In this document: positions 28,185-36,362 of the stretch, piece by piece
Layout of the letters: each line of letters starts with the position of its first letter
Position numbering within the stretch: position 1 is the first letter of the stretch
Assembly: GCF_042676025.1 (NCBI RefSeq)
Contig: NZ_JBHTJP010000032.1
Location: 310,001-374,000 of the forward strand
DNA: 64,000 bases
DNA from: Salinimicrobium gaetbulicola
GTDB taxonomy: Bacteria > Bacteroidota > Bacteroidia > Flavobacteriales > Flavobacteriaceae
Direction: 5' to 3'
The notes under the pieces: generated by a model
What the model saw: only the letters and a program-made list of their open reading frames with translations
Told to the model about the DNA's origin: nothing
Database searches by the model: none
Program-made: the position numbers and the translations under genes

Positions 28185-28980
28185 AAGAAACTGAAAAATG
28201 ACCGTTTAAAAGATCTTTTCTGTTATAAGTCATTGGCTCTCCCGATTCTTTGAAAACACATTGCAACCCTACCGATTCACAAATAGCGTGACCGGCCGCA
28301 GTGTCCCACTCCATGGTCGGAGCAAATCTGGGATATATATGAGCCTCTCCTTCTGCTACAAGGCAAAATTTTAAAGAACTTCCCTTAGAAACAATTTCTA
28401 TATTCTCTCCATGAGTCGATTTCAATTCTTCAATAAACTGTTTGGTCTCCTCATTCATATGAGAACGACTTCCCACTACCTTTAACTGCTCCGAGGAACT
28501 GGCAGGCTTAATTTCTTCCGCTTTTTCAAGAATTTGATCAACATCCAATTCGTCTCCGGAAATTTTAAACCTAAAAGCTTTAGAATCGGAAACCATTCCG
28601 AAGTAAAGTGTATCCAAAGCGGGAGCGAATATCACTCCTAAAAGTGGTTTCCCTTGTTCTACCAATGCGATATTCACGGTAAATTCATCATTCTTTTTAA
28701 TGAATTCCTTGGTGCCGTCCAGCGGATCAACAATCCAACATTGCTTCCAATTTTTCCTTTCCTCATAATCGAGTTGCCTGTTTTCCTCACTTATAATGGG
28801 AATGTTATGAGGAATAAGAAACTCATTGATTATTTCATTTGCCTTTCTATCTGCTACTGTTAAAGGAGAGTCATCCTCCTTGTTTTCTACCTGAAAATCA
28901 TTCCCATGGTAAATTTCCATTATGGAATTACCTGCTGCTATTGAAGCTTTTATAGCTGTTTTTAATTCTTCTCTCATCAT
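28174..28980 (-). CDS. cysQ: 3'(2'),5'-bisphosphate nucleotidase
   Basis: The 268-residue inositol-monophosphatase-fold enzyme carries the metal motifs EENRQLDYEE, WIVDPLDGTKEFIKKNDEF and the late EWDTAAGHAICESVG. CysQ hydrolyses PAP (the by-product of sulfotransfer) to AMP, preventing product inhibition. Its presence completes a make-and-recycle PAPS module with cysNDC. It overlaps the GT4 end by 4 nt and the DUF2061 start by 11 nt. Confidence 0.93.
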   Translation of the reverse strand: MMREELKTAIKASIAAGNSIMEIYHGNDFQVENKEDDSPLTVADRKANEIINEFLIPHNIPIISEENRQLDYEERKNWKQCWIVDPLDGTKEFIKKNDEFTVNIALVEQGKPLLGVIFAPALDTLYFGMVSDSKAFRFKISGDELDVDQILEKAEEIKPASSSEQLKVVGSRSHMNEETKQFIEELKSTHGENIEIVSKGSSLKFCLVAEGEAHIYPRFAPTMEWDTAAGHAICESVGLQCVFKESGEPMTYNRKDLLNGHFSVSYER

Positions 28981-30209
28981 TTATTTTTTTCAAGATATTC
29001 CAGGGCTTTCTTCAGTTCGATATCCCATGTACTTGTTTTTAAAATTTTATCCTTGCCGTTTGCAGCGATAATCTTTCTTTTCTCCTCTTCTTTAATCAGG
29101 AAACACATTCCTTCCGCAAGGCTGTTAATATCCCCTGAATTGAATAGTTTGAGTACATTTTCGTCCTCAAAGTTCTCAGGGATTTCCCCGGCATTGGGTG
29201 CCAATACCGCTTTGCCGGCTGCCATATATTCTCTTAATTTAAGGGGAGAATAATGAAAACCTTCTCCACTTCGCGCGCTCACTACCGCAATATCAAACAA
29301 TGAGACATACTTTGGAATATTCGAAAATTGAATTCTTCCTGTAAATATTACTTTTTCCTGAATCCCTAATTTTCTTACCAGTTCTTCGCAATCCTTTCTT
29401 TCTGAACCATCTCCTACTAACATTAAAATTGTTTCCGGTGACTGATCTGAAACTTCTTTGAAAGCCTTGATCAAATGATCCAGACCATGGAATTTTCTGA
29501 AACTTCCCGTCCAGCCAATCACAGTTTTCCCGGTTAAGTTCAATCTGTTTCGCAATTCTGACGCTTTCGTGTGAGCAAAAAGCTCTGGTTCAACTGCCAT
29601 GGGAGATATTAAAATCTTTTCTTCTGAAATTCCCATTTGCAATATCTTTTGTTTCACTTCTTCTGAAACCACAGCTACCAAATCTGCCTTTTTCAAATTT
29701 CTGGCTTCCACACTTTCCAGCCATTTTCCCCACCAATAACGTTTCACTCCCCATTTGGAGGCTTCCCATACTACAGGAGCATGGACATAACTTATAAATG
29801 GTACATTATATTTAGTTGCCAGGCTTTTTCCCGGTCCTACGAACAGATCATGCTTTTCCCAAATAAAGGCCGGCTTTCGACCCTCCAGGTTCAAATTTTC
29901 TAAAACCTTCCAATTCTTAAGATTCCACCAGGTAAACAGATCATTGATCAAAATTTTTAAAAAAGCCGGAACTAACGAAAATTTCCTTCTTTTTGCCTTT
30001 CCATTTTTATCAGGTAAAAGCGGATAATTCCAAACTTCATGCGGCGCAGCGATCTTGTCTGATGTGACCACCACCGCATCTCCCAAATTTCTTTTTGCTG
30101 CCGAAGCCCACCCCGCTGCTGTTATCCATAATGCTTCAGCTCCTTCCCAGGAGCAACTTGATCTCGGCATTATAAAAACCGCTGTTTTAAAGCTGTTTTT
30201 TTGATTCAT
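28977..30209 (-). CDS. GT4-family glycosyltransferase
   Basis: The 410-residue GT-B enzyme has an N-terminal domain with PRSSCSWEGAEALW and ISYVHAPVVWEAS and a C-terminal donor domain with VIGWTGSFRKFHGLDHLIKA and LMLVGDGSERKDCEELV. The E-x7-E region reads GFHYSPLKLREYMAAGKAV, so the first acidic position differs from the classical form. Its stop overlaps the cysQ start by 4 nt. It sits 51 nt downstream of the UDP-glucose dehydrogenase and may use a uronic acid donor, but specificity cannot be read. Confidence 0.8.
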   Translation of the reverse strand: MNQKNSFKTAVFIMPRSSCSWEGAEALWITAAGWASAAKRNLGDAVVVTSDKIAAPHEVWNYPLLPDKNGKAKRRKFSLVPAFLKILINDLFTWWNLKNWKVLENLNLEGRKPAFIWEKHDLFVGPGKSLATKYNVPFISYVHAPVVWEASKWGVKRYWWGKWLESVEARNLKKADLVAVVSEEVKQKILQMGISEEKILISPMAVEPELFAHTKASELRNRLNLTGKTVIGWTGSFRKFHGLDHLIKAFKEVSDQSPETILMLVGDGSERKDCEELVRKLGIQEKVIFTGRIQFSNIPKYVSLFDIAVVSARSGEGFHYSPLKLREYMAAGKAVLAPNAGEIPENFEDENVLKLFNSGDINSLAEGMCFLIKEEEKRKIIAANGKDKILKTSTWDIELKKALEYLEKNK

Positions 30210-30260
30210 TTATCATGACGTCTTTTAGCTGAAGGGGTGAATTAGTAAAATTTAATGAAT

Positions 30261-31655
30261 TTAATTTCCAATAGCGTAGAATTCAAAGCCAATTTCCCTT
30301 TTTGTAGACGGTTCCAGCAATCTTCTGCCGTCAAACAGGAATGCCGGTTTGAGCATTTGGTCGTACACCATTTTCCAATCAAGGTCCTTAAACTCATCCC
30401 ATTCGGTTAAAACCGCTACAGCATGAGCTCCCTCACAGGCTTCCATCGGGTCATTGACAACTGTGACCGCCTGACGGTTTGCATCGCCACTTCGACTTCC
30501 TAAATAATCCAGGTCTGAATAAATCTGCTCTTCAGTAACCTTTGGATCGTATACTATGATCTCTGCCTGTTCATTCAACAAATAATCGGCAACATAAATT
30601 GAGGCTGATTCCCGGGTATCGTTGGTATCCTTCTTAAAGGCCCATCCCAGCATTGCGATCTTTTTCCCTGAAACCGTATTGTACATCGTTCTGACCATAT
30701 TGGCAGCAAATCGCCTTTTTTGATGGTCATTCATTATGATCACCTGTTCCCAGTAATCTGCGACTTCTTTTAAGTTGAAACTACGGGCGATATATACCAG
30801 GTTTAAAATGTCCTTTTGGAAACATGATCCTCCGAAACCTACAGAAGCGTTCAGGAATTTAGGTCCTACCCGAGTGTCCATCCCAACTGCCTTAGCCACT
30901 TCGTTCACATCAGCTCCGGTCTTTTCACACAATTCTGAAATCGCGTTGATAGATGATACTCTCTGGGCTAAAAACGCATTAGCAGTTAGTTTTGAAAGTT
31001 CAGATGACCAAACGTTGGTTGTTAGAATTTTTTCTCTTGGCACCCAGGAAGCGTATATGTTTACCAGGGCATCCATGGCTTCTTTTCCTTCCTCTGTCTC
31101 AATATCTCCACCTATCAGGACTCTGTCCGGATTTTTCAGATCGTCAACCGCTGTTCCTTCCGCAAGAAATTCAGGATTTGATAAGATCTGGTATTTCACC
31201 CCGTTTCCGGTACTGTCTAAAATCTCTTTCAATGCCGCTGCGGTTCGCACCGGTAAAGTTGATTTCTCAACTACGATCTTATCGCTCTTGGATACTTCAG
31301 CAATTTGACGGGCACAGAGCTCGATCCATTTAAGATCGGCAGCCATTCCTTTTCCAATTCCGTAAGTCTTTGTAGGTGTATTAACCGAAATAAATATCAT
31401 ATCGGCTTCATCAATGGCCTTATCTACCTCAGTAGAAAAGAAAAGGTTCCTTCCCCTGGCTTCTTTTACAATTTCAGAAAGTCCGGGTTCATAAATGGGA
31501 ATATTCTCGACGTTCTCATCATTCCATTGCTTGATCCTTTTTTCATTGATATCTACAACGGTAACCTTTACTTTAGGGCATTTTTGAGCTATAACAGCCA
31601 TGGTAGGACCCCCTACATAACCTGCGCCGATACAGCAAATATTCTTGATTTTCAT
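30261..31655 (-). CDS. ugd: UDP-glucose 6-dehydrogenase
   Basis: The 464-residue dehydrogenase has the NAD motif CIGAGYVGGPTMAVIA at 8-23, EKSTLPVRTA, and the catalytic Cys in NASVGFGGSCFQKDILNL. The length and the GGPTMA motif are of the animal-type UGDH branch that is common in Bacteroidota. It oxidises UDP-glucose to UDP-glucuronate. It provides donor for a uronic acid in the polymer and substrate for the epimerase at 23783-24802. Confidence 0.93.
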   Translation of the reverse strand: MKIKNICCIGAGYVGGPTMAVIAQKCPKVKVTVVDINEKRIKQWNDENVENIPIYEPGLSEIVKEARGRNLFFSTEVDKAIDEADMIFISVNTPTKTYGIGKGMAADLKWIELCARQIAEVSKSDKIVVEKSTLPVRTAAALKEILDSTGNGVKYQILSNPEFLAEGTAVDDLKNPDRVLIGGDIETEEGKEAMDALVNIYASWVPREKILTTNVWSSELSKLTANAFLAQRVSSINAISELCEKTGADVNEVAKAVGMDTRVGPKFLNASVGFGGSCFQKDILNLVYIARSFNLKEVADYWEQVIIMNDHQKRRFAANMVRTMYNTVSGKKIAMLGWAFKKDTNDTRESASIYVADYLLNEQAEIIVYDPKVTEEQIYSDLDYLGSRSGDANRQAVTVVNDPMEACEGAHAVAVLTEWDEFKDLDWKMVYDQMLKPAFLFDGRRLLEPSTKREIGFEFYAIGN

Positions 31656-31664
31656 TTATTTATG

Positions 31665-32960
31665 TTATAATTTCTTGTCGCATTTAGATTTGAGAACACC
31701 CTTAACATCATATACCACTGTTTTCTCATTTTTTAGTCTGTCCAGATCCATATCAAGGAACTCCTCATGAGCAACTGCCAGAACTATCGAATCAAATGGC
31801 CCTTTAGGTACTTCATTTACAGTCTCAAGTTTGTATTCATGGTGTACTTCAGCAGAATCAGCTAACGGATCATAAATAGTCACGTTCGTGCCATATTCCT
31901 TCAAGTGTTTGACAACATCCACCACTTTAGTATTCCTTACATCGGGACAGTTTTCTTTGAACGTGATCCCTAATACCAGAACGTTGGCACCTTTGACTTT
32001 TAGATCATTCTTTAACATGAGTTTTACCACTTCACTACTTACGTAATGTCCCATACTATCATTCATGCGCCTACCAGCAAGGATAATTTCAGGGTGATAG
32101 CCAATTTCCTGGGCTTTCTGAGCCAGGTAATATGGATCAACCCCAATACAGTGGCCACCTACCAAACCTGGTTTAAATGGAAGGAAATTCCATTTGGTCC
32201 CGGCAGCTTCCAGTACATCCTGGGTGTCAATATCCATCATGTTAAAGATCTTAGCCAATTCATTTACGAAAGCGATATTAATGTCCCGCTGTGAATTCTC
32301 TATAACTTTAGCGGCCTCGGCAACCTTTATGGTTGGAGCCAAATGAGTCCCGGCAGTAATAACCGAAGCATATAGTTCATCAACTTTTTGACCTACTTCA
32401 GGCGTCGATCCGGCCGTTACCTTTAAAATCTTTTCTACGGTGTGCTCTTTATCTCCCGGGTTGATCCTCTCTGGAGAATAACCCACGAAAAAATCCTCAT
32501 TAAACTTGAGTCCGCTAACTCTTTCCAGGACGGGCACACATTCATCTTCGGTGGCCCCTGGGTAGACAGTGGATTCATAGATCACAATATCTCCTTTTTT
32601 TAACACCTTTCCAACGCTTTCACTTGATTTATAAAGCGGGGTAAGATCGGGGCGATTATTTTTATCCACCGGTGTAGGTACGGTTACCACGTAATAATTA
32701 CAATCTTTAATGTCTTCCAGTTCATAGGAACAATAAAGTCCGTTCTTTTCTGATCCGTCAGAAATTGGAGATTCATGCAAAAGTACATCTTGCAAAACCT
32801 CATTTTCAACCTCTAAAGTGCTGTCTACACCTGTACGAAGTTCTTCTACTCTCTTCCTATTTATATCAAATCCTATTACCGGATATTTTGTTGCAAACAG
32901 GCGTGCCAGTGGCAGTCCTACATAACCCAGGCCTATTACGGCGATTTTTTTATCTGTCAT
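31665..32960 (-). CDS. UDP-N-acetylhexosamine 6-dehydrogenase (TviB/WbpO-like)
   Basis: The reading frame extends to a TTG at 32984, but the ATG at 32960 (MTDKKIAVIGLGYVGLPLA) is the natural start and gives 431 residues. The NAD motif GLGYVGLPLA, ESTVYPGATEDECVP, and the catalytic Cys in VGGHCIGVDPYYLAQKA fit TviB/WbpO-type dehydrogenases that oxidise UDP-GlcNAc or UDP-GalNAc to the uronic acid. The epimerase gene immediately upstream (20 nt between its stop and this ATG) mirrors the tviB-tviC pair of Vi antigen synthesis. Confidence 0.88.
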   Translation of the reverse strand: MTDKKIAVIGLGYVGLPLARLFATKYPVIGFDINRKRVEELRTGVDSTLEVENEVLQDVLLHESPISDGSEKNGLYCSYELEDIKDCNYYVVTVPTPVDKNNRPDLTPLYKSSESVGKVLKKGDIVIYESTVYPGATEDECVPVLERVSGLKFNEDFFVGYSPERINPGDKEHTVEKILKVTAGSTPEVGQKVDELYASVITAGTHLAPTIKVAEAAKVIENSQRDINIAFVNELAKIFNMMDIDTQDVLEAAGTKWNFLPFKPGLVGGHCIGVDPYYLAQKAQEIGYHPEIILAGRRMNDSMGHYVSSEVVKLMLKNDLKVKGANVLVLGITFKENCPDVRNTKVVDVVKHLKEYGTNVTIYDPLADSAEVHHEYKLETVNEVPKGPFDSIVLAVAHEEFLDMDLDRLKNEKTVVYDVKGVLKSKCDKKL

Positions 32961-32980
32961 TATTGAAATTAAGTGTTTGA

Positions 32981-33976
32981 TCAAAGATTCTCCCAGTACC
33001 AGCTAACAGCTTGTTTCAGGCCATCTTCAATTTTATATTTAGGGTCATAACCCATTAGTTTTTTTGCTTTTTCTACTGAAGCCAAAGAGTGTGGAATATC
33101 ACCTGCTCTTTCCGGACCATGTTTCACCTCTACCTCTTTGATCTTAGGGTCAAATTCTGAAAGATATTTTTTCAGTAATTGGGTGAGTTGTACAAGATCT
33201 GTCCTGTCTCCTACAGCGGTGTTGTAGACTTCATTCAAAGCCTCTTCATTGGATGTGGTCAACGCTAAAAGATTCATTTGGACCACATTATCGATGTAAG
33301 TAAAATCACGGGAATAGGTGCCGTCACCATTAATTACGGGACTTTCATGATTCATAAATTGCATGACGAATTTTGGAATTACCGCGGCATATGCCCCGTT
33401 TGGGTCCTGTTTCCTTCCGAAGACATTGAAATACCGCAACCCTATGGTATTAAAACCATATGTTTTATGGAAAATATCGGCGTATAACTCATTTACGAAT
33501 TTGGTGATGGCGTAAGGTGATAAAGGCTTTCCTATCTCATCCTCCACTTTAGGCAGAGCTTCAGAATCTCCATAAGTAGAGGAACTGGCAGCATACACAA
33601 AGCGTTTGACATTTGCATCCCTGCTCGCAACTAACATATTAAGGAAACCGGAGACATTTACCTCATTACTGGTAATAGGGTCATTAATGGATCGAGGCAC
33701 CGAACCTAATGCCGCTTCATGCAAGACAAAATCTACACCGGCTACTGCACTATGGCAATCTTCCAGGTTTCGGATATCCCCTTCCAATAAGGTAAAGTTA
33801 GGGTGTTCCATTATACCGGAAATATTCTCACGTTTTCCCGTGGAGAAATTATCCAGACATACTACCGTTGCCTTTAGTTCTAAAAGGGCTTCACAGAGAT
33901 TGGATCCTATAAAGCCTGCTCCTCCTGTAACTAAAATTTTTGCAGATTGAAGGACTTCAAACTGAGGGTTGTTCAT
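32981..33976 (-). CDS. UDP-GlcNAc(A) 4-epimerase (TviC/WbpP-like)
   Basis: The 331-residue extended SDR has the NAD motif VTGGAGFIGSNLCEAL at 16-31, SSSTYGDSEALPKVEDE, and the catalytic Tyr/Lys in SPYAITKFVNELYA. RYFNVFGRKQDPNGAYAAVIP is characteristic of the WbpP/TviC group that epimerises N-acetylated UDP-hexosamines and their uronates. Together with the next gene it would make UDP-GalNAcA. It is the first gene of the long minus-strand locus. Confidence 0.88.
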   Translation of the reverse strand: MNNPQFEVLQSAKILVTGGAGFIGSNLCEALLELKATVVCLDNFSTGKRENISGIMEHPNFTLLEGDIRNLEDCHSAVAGVDFVLHEAALGSVPRSINDPITSNEVNVSGFLNMLVASRDANVKRFVYAASSSTYGDSEALPKVEDEIGKPLSPYAITKFVNELYADIFHKTYGFNTIGLRYFNVFGRKQDPNGAYAAVIPKFVMQFMNHESPVINGDGTYSRDFTYIDNVVQMNLLALTTSNEEALNEVYNTAVGDRTDLVQLTQLLKKYLSEFDPKIKEVEVKHGPERAGDIPHSLASVEKAKKLMGYDPKYKIEDGLKQAVSWYWENL

Positions 33977-33985
33977 TAAGACAAA

Positions 33986-34015
33986 TTTGGGTTGGTTAAT
34001 CGTTCTAAACCCAAA
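33986..34015. promoter_or_regulatory. Inverted repeat at the head of the glycan locus (operator or leader structure)
   Basis: Perfect 8-bp arms TTTGGGTT and AACCCAAA flank a 14-nt spacer. The element ends 9 nt before the first gene's ATG and overlaps a -7-like box at 34012-34019. The neighbouring LacI-family gene makes an operator plausible. It is not a usual terminator because no T-tract follows. Confidence 0.45.
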
Positions 34016-34019
34016 GATA
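34012..34019 (-). promoter_or_regulatory. Candidate -7 box of the glycan locus
   Basis: The minus strand reads TATCTTTG, an exact TAnnTTTG match, 35 nt before the first gene's ATG. A TTTAC at about 34036-34040 could serve as a poor -33 element. Confidence 0.45.
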
Positions 34020-34108
34020 AAATTTCCCTGTAAGGTAAATCCTAATTTAATCTTAAAGATGAAATATTAATCTTTTAAGGCCCTGAGAGTCCTTAATGCT
34101 TACTTCTT

Positions 34109-35116
34109 TTAAGATTTTGATGTAGACTCTAAATGAACCACAAGTGAATCAATAACAACTTCCTTTTTAGAAGGCTCAAGTTTATTGTTTATCCTTTTAG
34201 AAAGTATCTCCATGGCAGTTTCCCCAATTTTAGCAGCATTCTGATTAACATAAGAAATAGAAGGAGTAAGAAATTCAGCGATTTCAGAATTTATGAATCC
34301 AATAATTTTTAAATCCTGAGGAATCCTTATATTATTTTCATAGGCTAACCGCTGAGTCATTAAAGTACTATCGAAATCACTGCAAAGCAATGCATCCACC
34401 TTTTTATTAAGTAAAAGATCTAATAACTTAGCTTTCAAACTTTCAGGGTTTGCCGAGTTTGCGATAAAGAAATCATCTTTACTTTCAAGTGCTTCTTTAT
34501 AGCCGGTAATCCTTAGCTTCCCAACGCCCATATGATGTATCGTGGTGGCTATACCTATTTTTTTCTTTCCTAGGGATTGTAAGTATTTGGTAGCATCATA
34601 AAATATTTTTTGGTCATCAATACCTACTTTATCCACCTTCATATCAAAATCAATACGGTCATATAAAACAACAGGAAGATTATAGTCAATAAGGTTTATT
34701 ATATGCTCAAAATCTTTTTTACGCTGGGTTTCTTCAGCAATTGCTAAAAGAACTCCATCAACAAAACCTGAAGCCAACATTTCGGTGATCTGCTTTTCCC
34801 GCTCATGCGATTCATTTGATATGTAAGTGATAACCTGCAAACCATCTTTTTGTGCCTGAGCCTCGATTCCTGAAAGCACCTTCGCAAAAAAAGAATTTGC
34901 AATATTTGGTATGATCACCCCCACTGTTCCACTTTTACTGCTTTTTAGGTTCACCGCAGTAGGGTTTGGCCTGTATTTATGAAGAGCCGCAAGTTCCTTA
35001 ACCCGAACGATCGTTTTAGGACTAATTTCAGCACTATCATTTAAAGCCTTGGAAACGGTTGACACCGAAACGTTTAACAGTTTAGCTAGTTCCTTGAGGG
35101 TAATGCGATTTTTCAT
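34109..35116 (-). CDS. LacI-family transcriptional regulator
   Basis: The 335-residue regulator has the N-terminal helix-turn-helix ITLKELAKLLNVSVSTVSKAL at 4-24 with the hinge helix region (VNLKSSKSG). A periplasmic-binding-protein-like sensor domain follows (VGVIIPNIANSFFAKVLSGI, VDALLCSDFDSTLM, IGFINSEIAEFLTPSISYV). It lies 132 nt upstream of, and on the same strand as, the glycan locus and may control it in response to a sugar, or may be an independent catabolic regulator. Its ligand is unknown. Confidence 0.9.
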   Translation of the reverse strand: MKNRITLKELAKLLNVSVSTVSKALNDSAEISPKTIVRVKELAALHKYRPNPTAVNLKSSKSGTVGVIIPNIANSFFAKVLSGIEAQAQKDGLQVITYISNESHEREKQITEMLASGFVDGVLLAIAEETQRKKDFEHIINLIDYNLPVVLYDRIDFDMKVDKVGIDDQKIFYDATKYLQSLGKKKIGIATTIHHMGVGKLRITGYKEALESKDDFFIANSANPESLKAKLLDLLLNKKVDALLCSDFDSTLMTQRLAYENNIRIPQDLKIIGFINSEIAEFLTPSISYVNQNAAKIGETAMEILSKRINNKLEPSKKEVVIDSLVVHLESTSKS

Positions 35117-35138
35117 AAGACAATTCCAGGTTTAATTA

Positions 35139-35146
35139 CAAATGTA
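35139..35146 (-). promoter_or_regulatory. Candidate -7 box of the LacI-family gene
   Basis: The minus strand reads TACATTTG, an exact TAnnTTTG match, 22 nt upstream of the ATG. A -33 element is not evident. Confidence 0.4.
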
Positions 35147-35224
35147 GTAAAGCCCGATAAAATTAAGGTTTGAAAATATTTTATTAGCCCCATTTTTTTT
35201 AAATTCTGAAAAATCTCCAATCTA

Positions 35225-35371
35225 ATGAACTTTTTAAAAGCCCACTGGTTTTACATTCTGGCAGCCTTAATTACAATAATAGGACTAGTTACCGGATGGT
35301 ACTTTTTTATCCTTTTAGTATTACCTATCAGTCTTTTTAGTGGAAAGAAAAACAAGGAAAATCATGACTAG
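35225..35371 (+). CDS. Small membrane protein, 48 residues
   Basis: This short frame runs ATG to TAG and encodes MNFLKAHWFYILAALITI and onward. One or two hydrophobic helices (about 7-38, with a central GWYF turn) are followed by a lysine-rich tail (SGKKNKENHD). A charged end after a hydrophobic body is typical of real small membrane proteins. No family is recognised. It stands 85 nt upstream of the 107-residue gene on the same strand and may share its transcript with the stress genes that follow. Confidence 0.55.
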   Translation: MNFLKAHWFYILAALITIIGLVTGWYFFILLVLPISLFSGKKNKENHD

Positions 35372-35456
35372 TTAAAATTTTACTAAAGGTTTCAGGTGTA
35401 TTTGCAAAGCCGATACTACCACCGTAATTTAAACTGAATCATCTAAACAATTAAAC

Positions 35457-35780
35457 ATGAAACAGAAGGGAACATTGTCTGAGACAATAAATATGCTAAG
35501 AACTGAAGAAGGTTATGATGAAGACTTTAATCTACTTGACGAACATTTGGAGATAAAATCCAAGAATGAAAAATTAGGACCCGATGAATTCACTATTGAT
35601 CAGGTCTTTAGATTTGAAGGGGAATCCAATCCTTCAGATAATGCCATTCTTTACGCCATAACAACTTCAAGTGGTCATAAAGGTGTGCTTGTTGATGGAT
35701 ATGGTTATTCAAGCGGTCAGGTTTCCGATGAAATGATGAATAAATTGAACGCGAAGAGAAATCGTCCTATCTCAGAATAA
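35457..35780 (+). CDS. Conserved small protein of unknown function, 107 residues
   Basis: The soluble 107-residue protein has motifs MLRTEEGYDEDFNL, ITTSSGHKGVLVDGYGYSSG and a basic C-terminus. I believe similar short Bacteroidota proteins are often mis-named phosphoribosylpyrophosphate synthetase in databases, but no PRPP synthetase motif is present here. A hairpin terminator follows directly. Being next to a Dps gene suggests, but does not prove, a stress-related role. Confidence 0.7.
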   Translation: MKQKGTLSETINMLRTEEGYDEDFNLLDEHLEIKSKNEKLGPDEFTIDQVFRFEGESNPSDNAILYAITTSSGHKGVLVDGYGYSSGQVSDEMMNKLNAKRNRPISE

Positions 35781-35781
35781 G

Positions 35782-35807
35782 AAAAGCCCCGAATTATTTG
35801 GGTTTTT
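35782..35807 (+). terminator. Rho-independent terminator after the 107-residue gene
   Basis: Stem AAAAGCCC / GGGTTTTT (one G-T pair) with a 10-nt loop and a T-run starts 2 nt after the stop codon. Confidence 0.6.
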
Positions 35808-35861
35808 ACGCTAAACTATTGTATTTTCGAATAGAAATTTAAAAACCAATAATTTAAAACT

Positions 35862-36353
35862 ATGAGTTATCTAGGATTAGACGAAAAGAAAACTTCTAAC
35901 ACCGTCAAAGAACTTAATGTTCTTCTAGCAGATTTTCATTTATATTATCAAAAACTTAGGAATTATCACTGGAATGTAATCGGAAAAAATTTCTTCGATC
36001 TTCATGAGAAATTTGAAGAATTATATGACGATGCCAAAATAAAAGTTGATGAAATCGCAGAGCGTATACTTACCCTGCGTTATCAGCCTACCAGTAATTT
36101 GAGTGAGTACCTTGAACTTTCGAATTTAAAGGAATCAAAATCGGATATTTCAGATTCTCAAATGATCAAGAACTTGCTTGAGGATCACGGCACCCTGCTG
36201 AAACAAATGCGTAAAGTCGTTGAAGTAGCTGGGAAAGGCGATGATGAAGGAACTATTGACCTTATAGGAGGCTACATTCGAGAACTAGAAAAGACCAGCT
36301 GGATGCTTGATGCCTGGAAAATGAAAACTTCAGATCAGCATAAGCCGGTTTAA
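35862..36353 (+). CDS. dps: Dps-family ferritin-like protein
   Basis: The 163-residue four-helix protein has the Dps ferroxidase signature spread over YHWNVIGKNFFDLHEKFEELYDDAKIKVDEIAERI at about 35-68 (His, Asp and Glu ligands). It would form a dodecamer that oxidises and stores iron with peroxide and protects DNA. A promoter-like TTTG (35797) and TATTTTCG (about 35832) lie upstream. The MscS gene follows 9 nt later and is probably co-transcribed. Confidence 0.92.
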   Translation: MSYLGLDEKKTSNTVKELNVLLADFHLYYQKLRNYHWNVIGKNFFDLHEKFEELYDDAKIKVDEIAERILTLRYQPTSNLSEYLELSNLKESKSDISDSQMIKNLLEDHGTLLKQMRKVVEVAGKGDDEGTIDLIGGYIRELEKTSWMLDAWKMKTSDQHKPV

Positions 36354-36362
36354 TTTTAATGG

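Noticed and set aside
30775..31333. Long plus-strand frames of 177 and 113 codons opposite the UDP-glucose dehydrogenase gene
   Set aside because: The dehydrogenase on the other strand has all family motifs; these frames have none and are antisense shadows.
34060..34108. Possible terminator after the LacI-type gene (TTAAGG / CCTTAA)
   Set aside because: The 6-bp arms are too short and no T-tract follows on the minus strand, so read-through into the glycan locus cannot be excluded.
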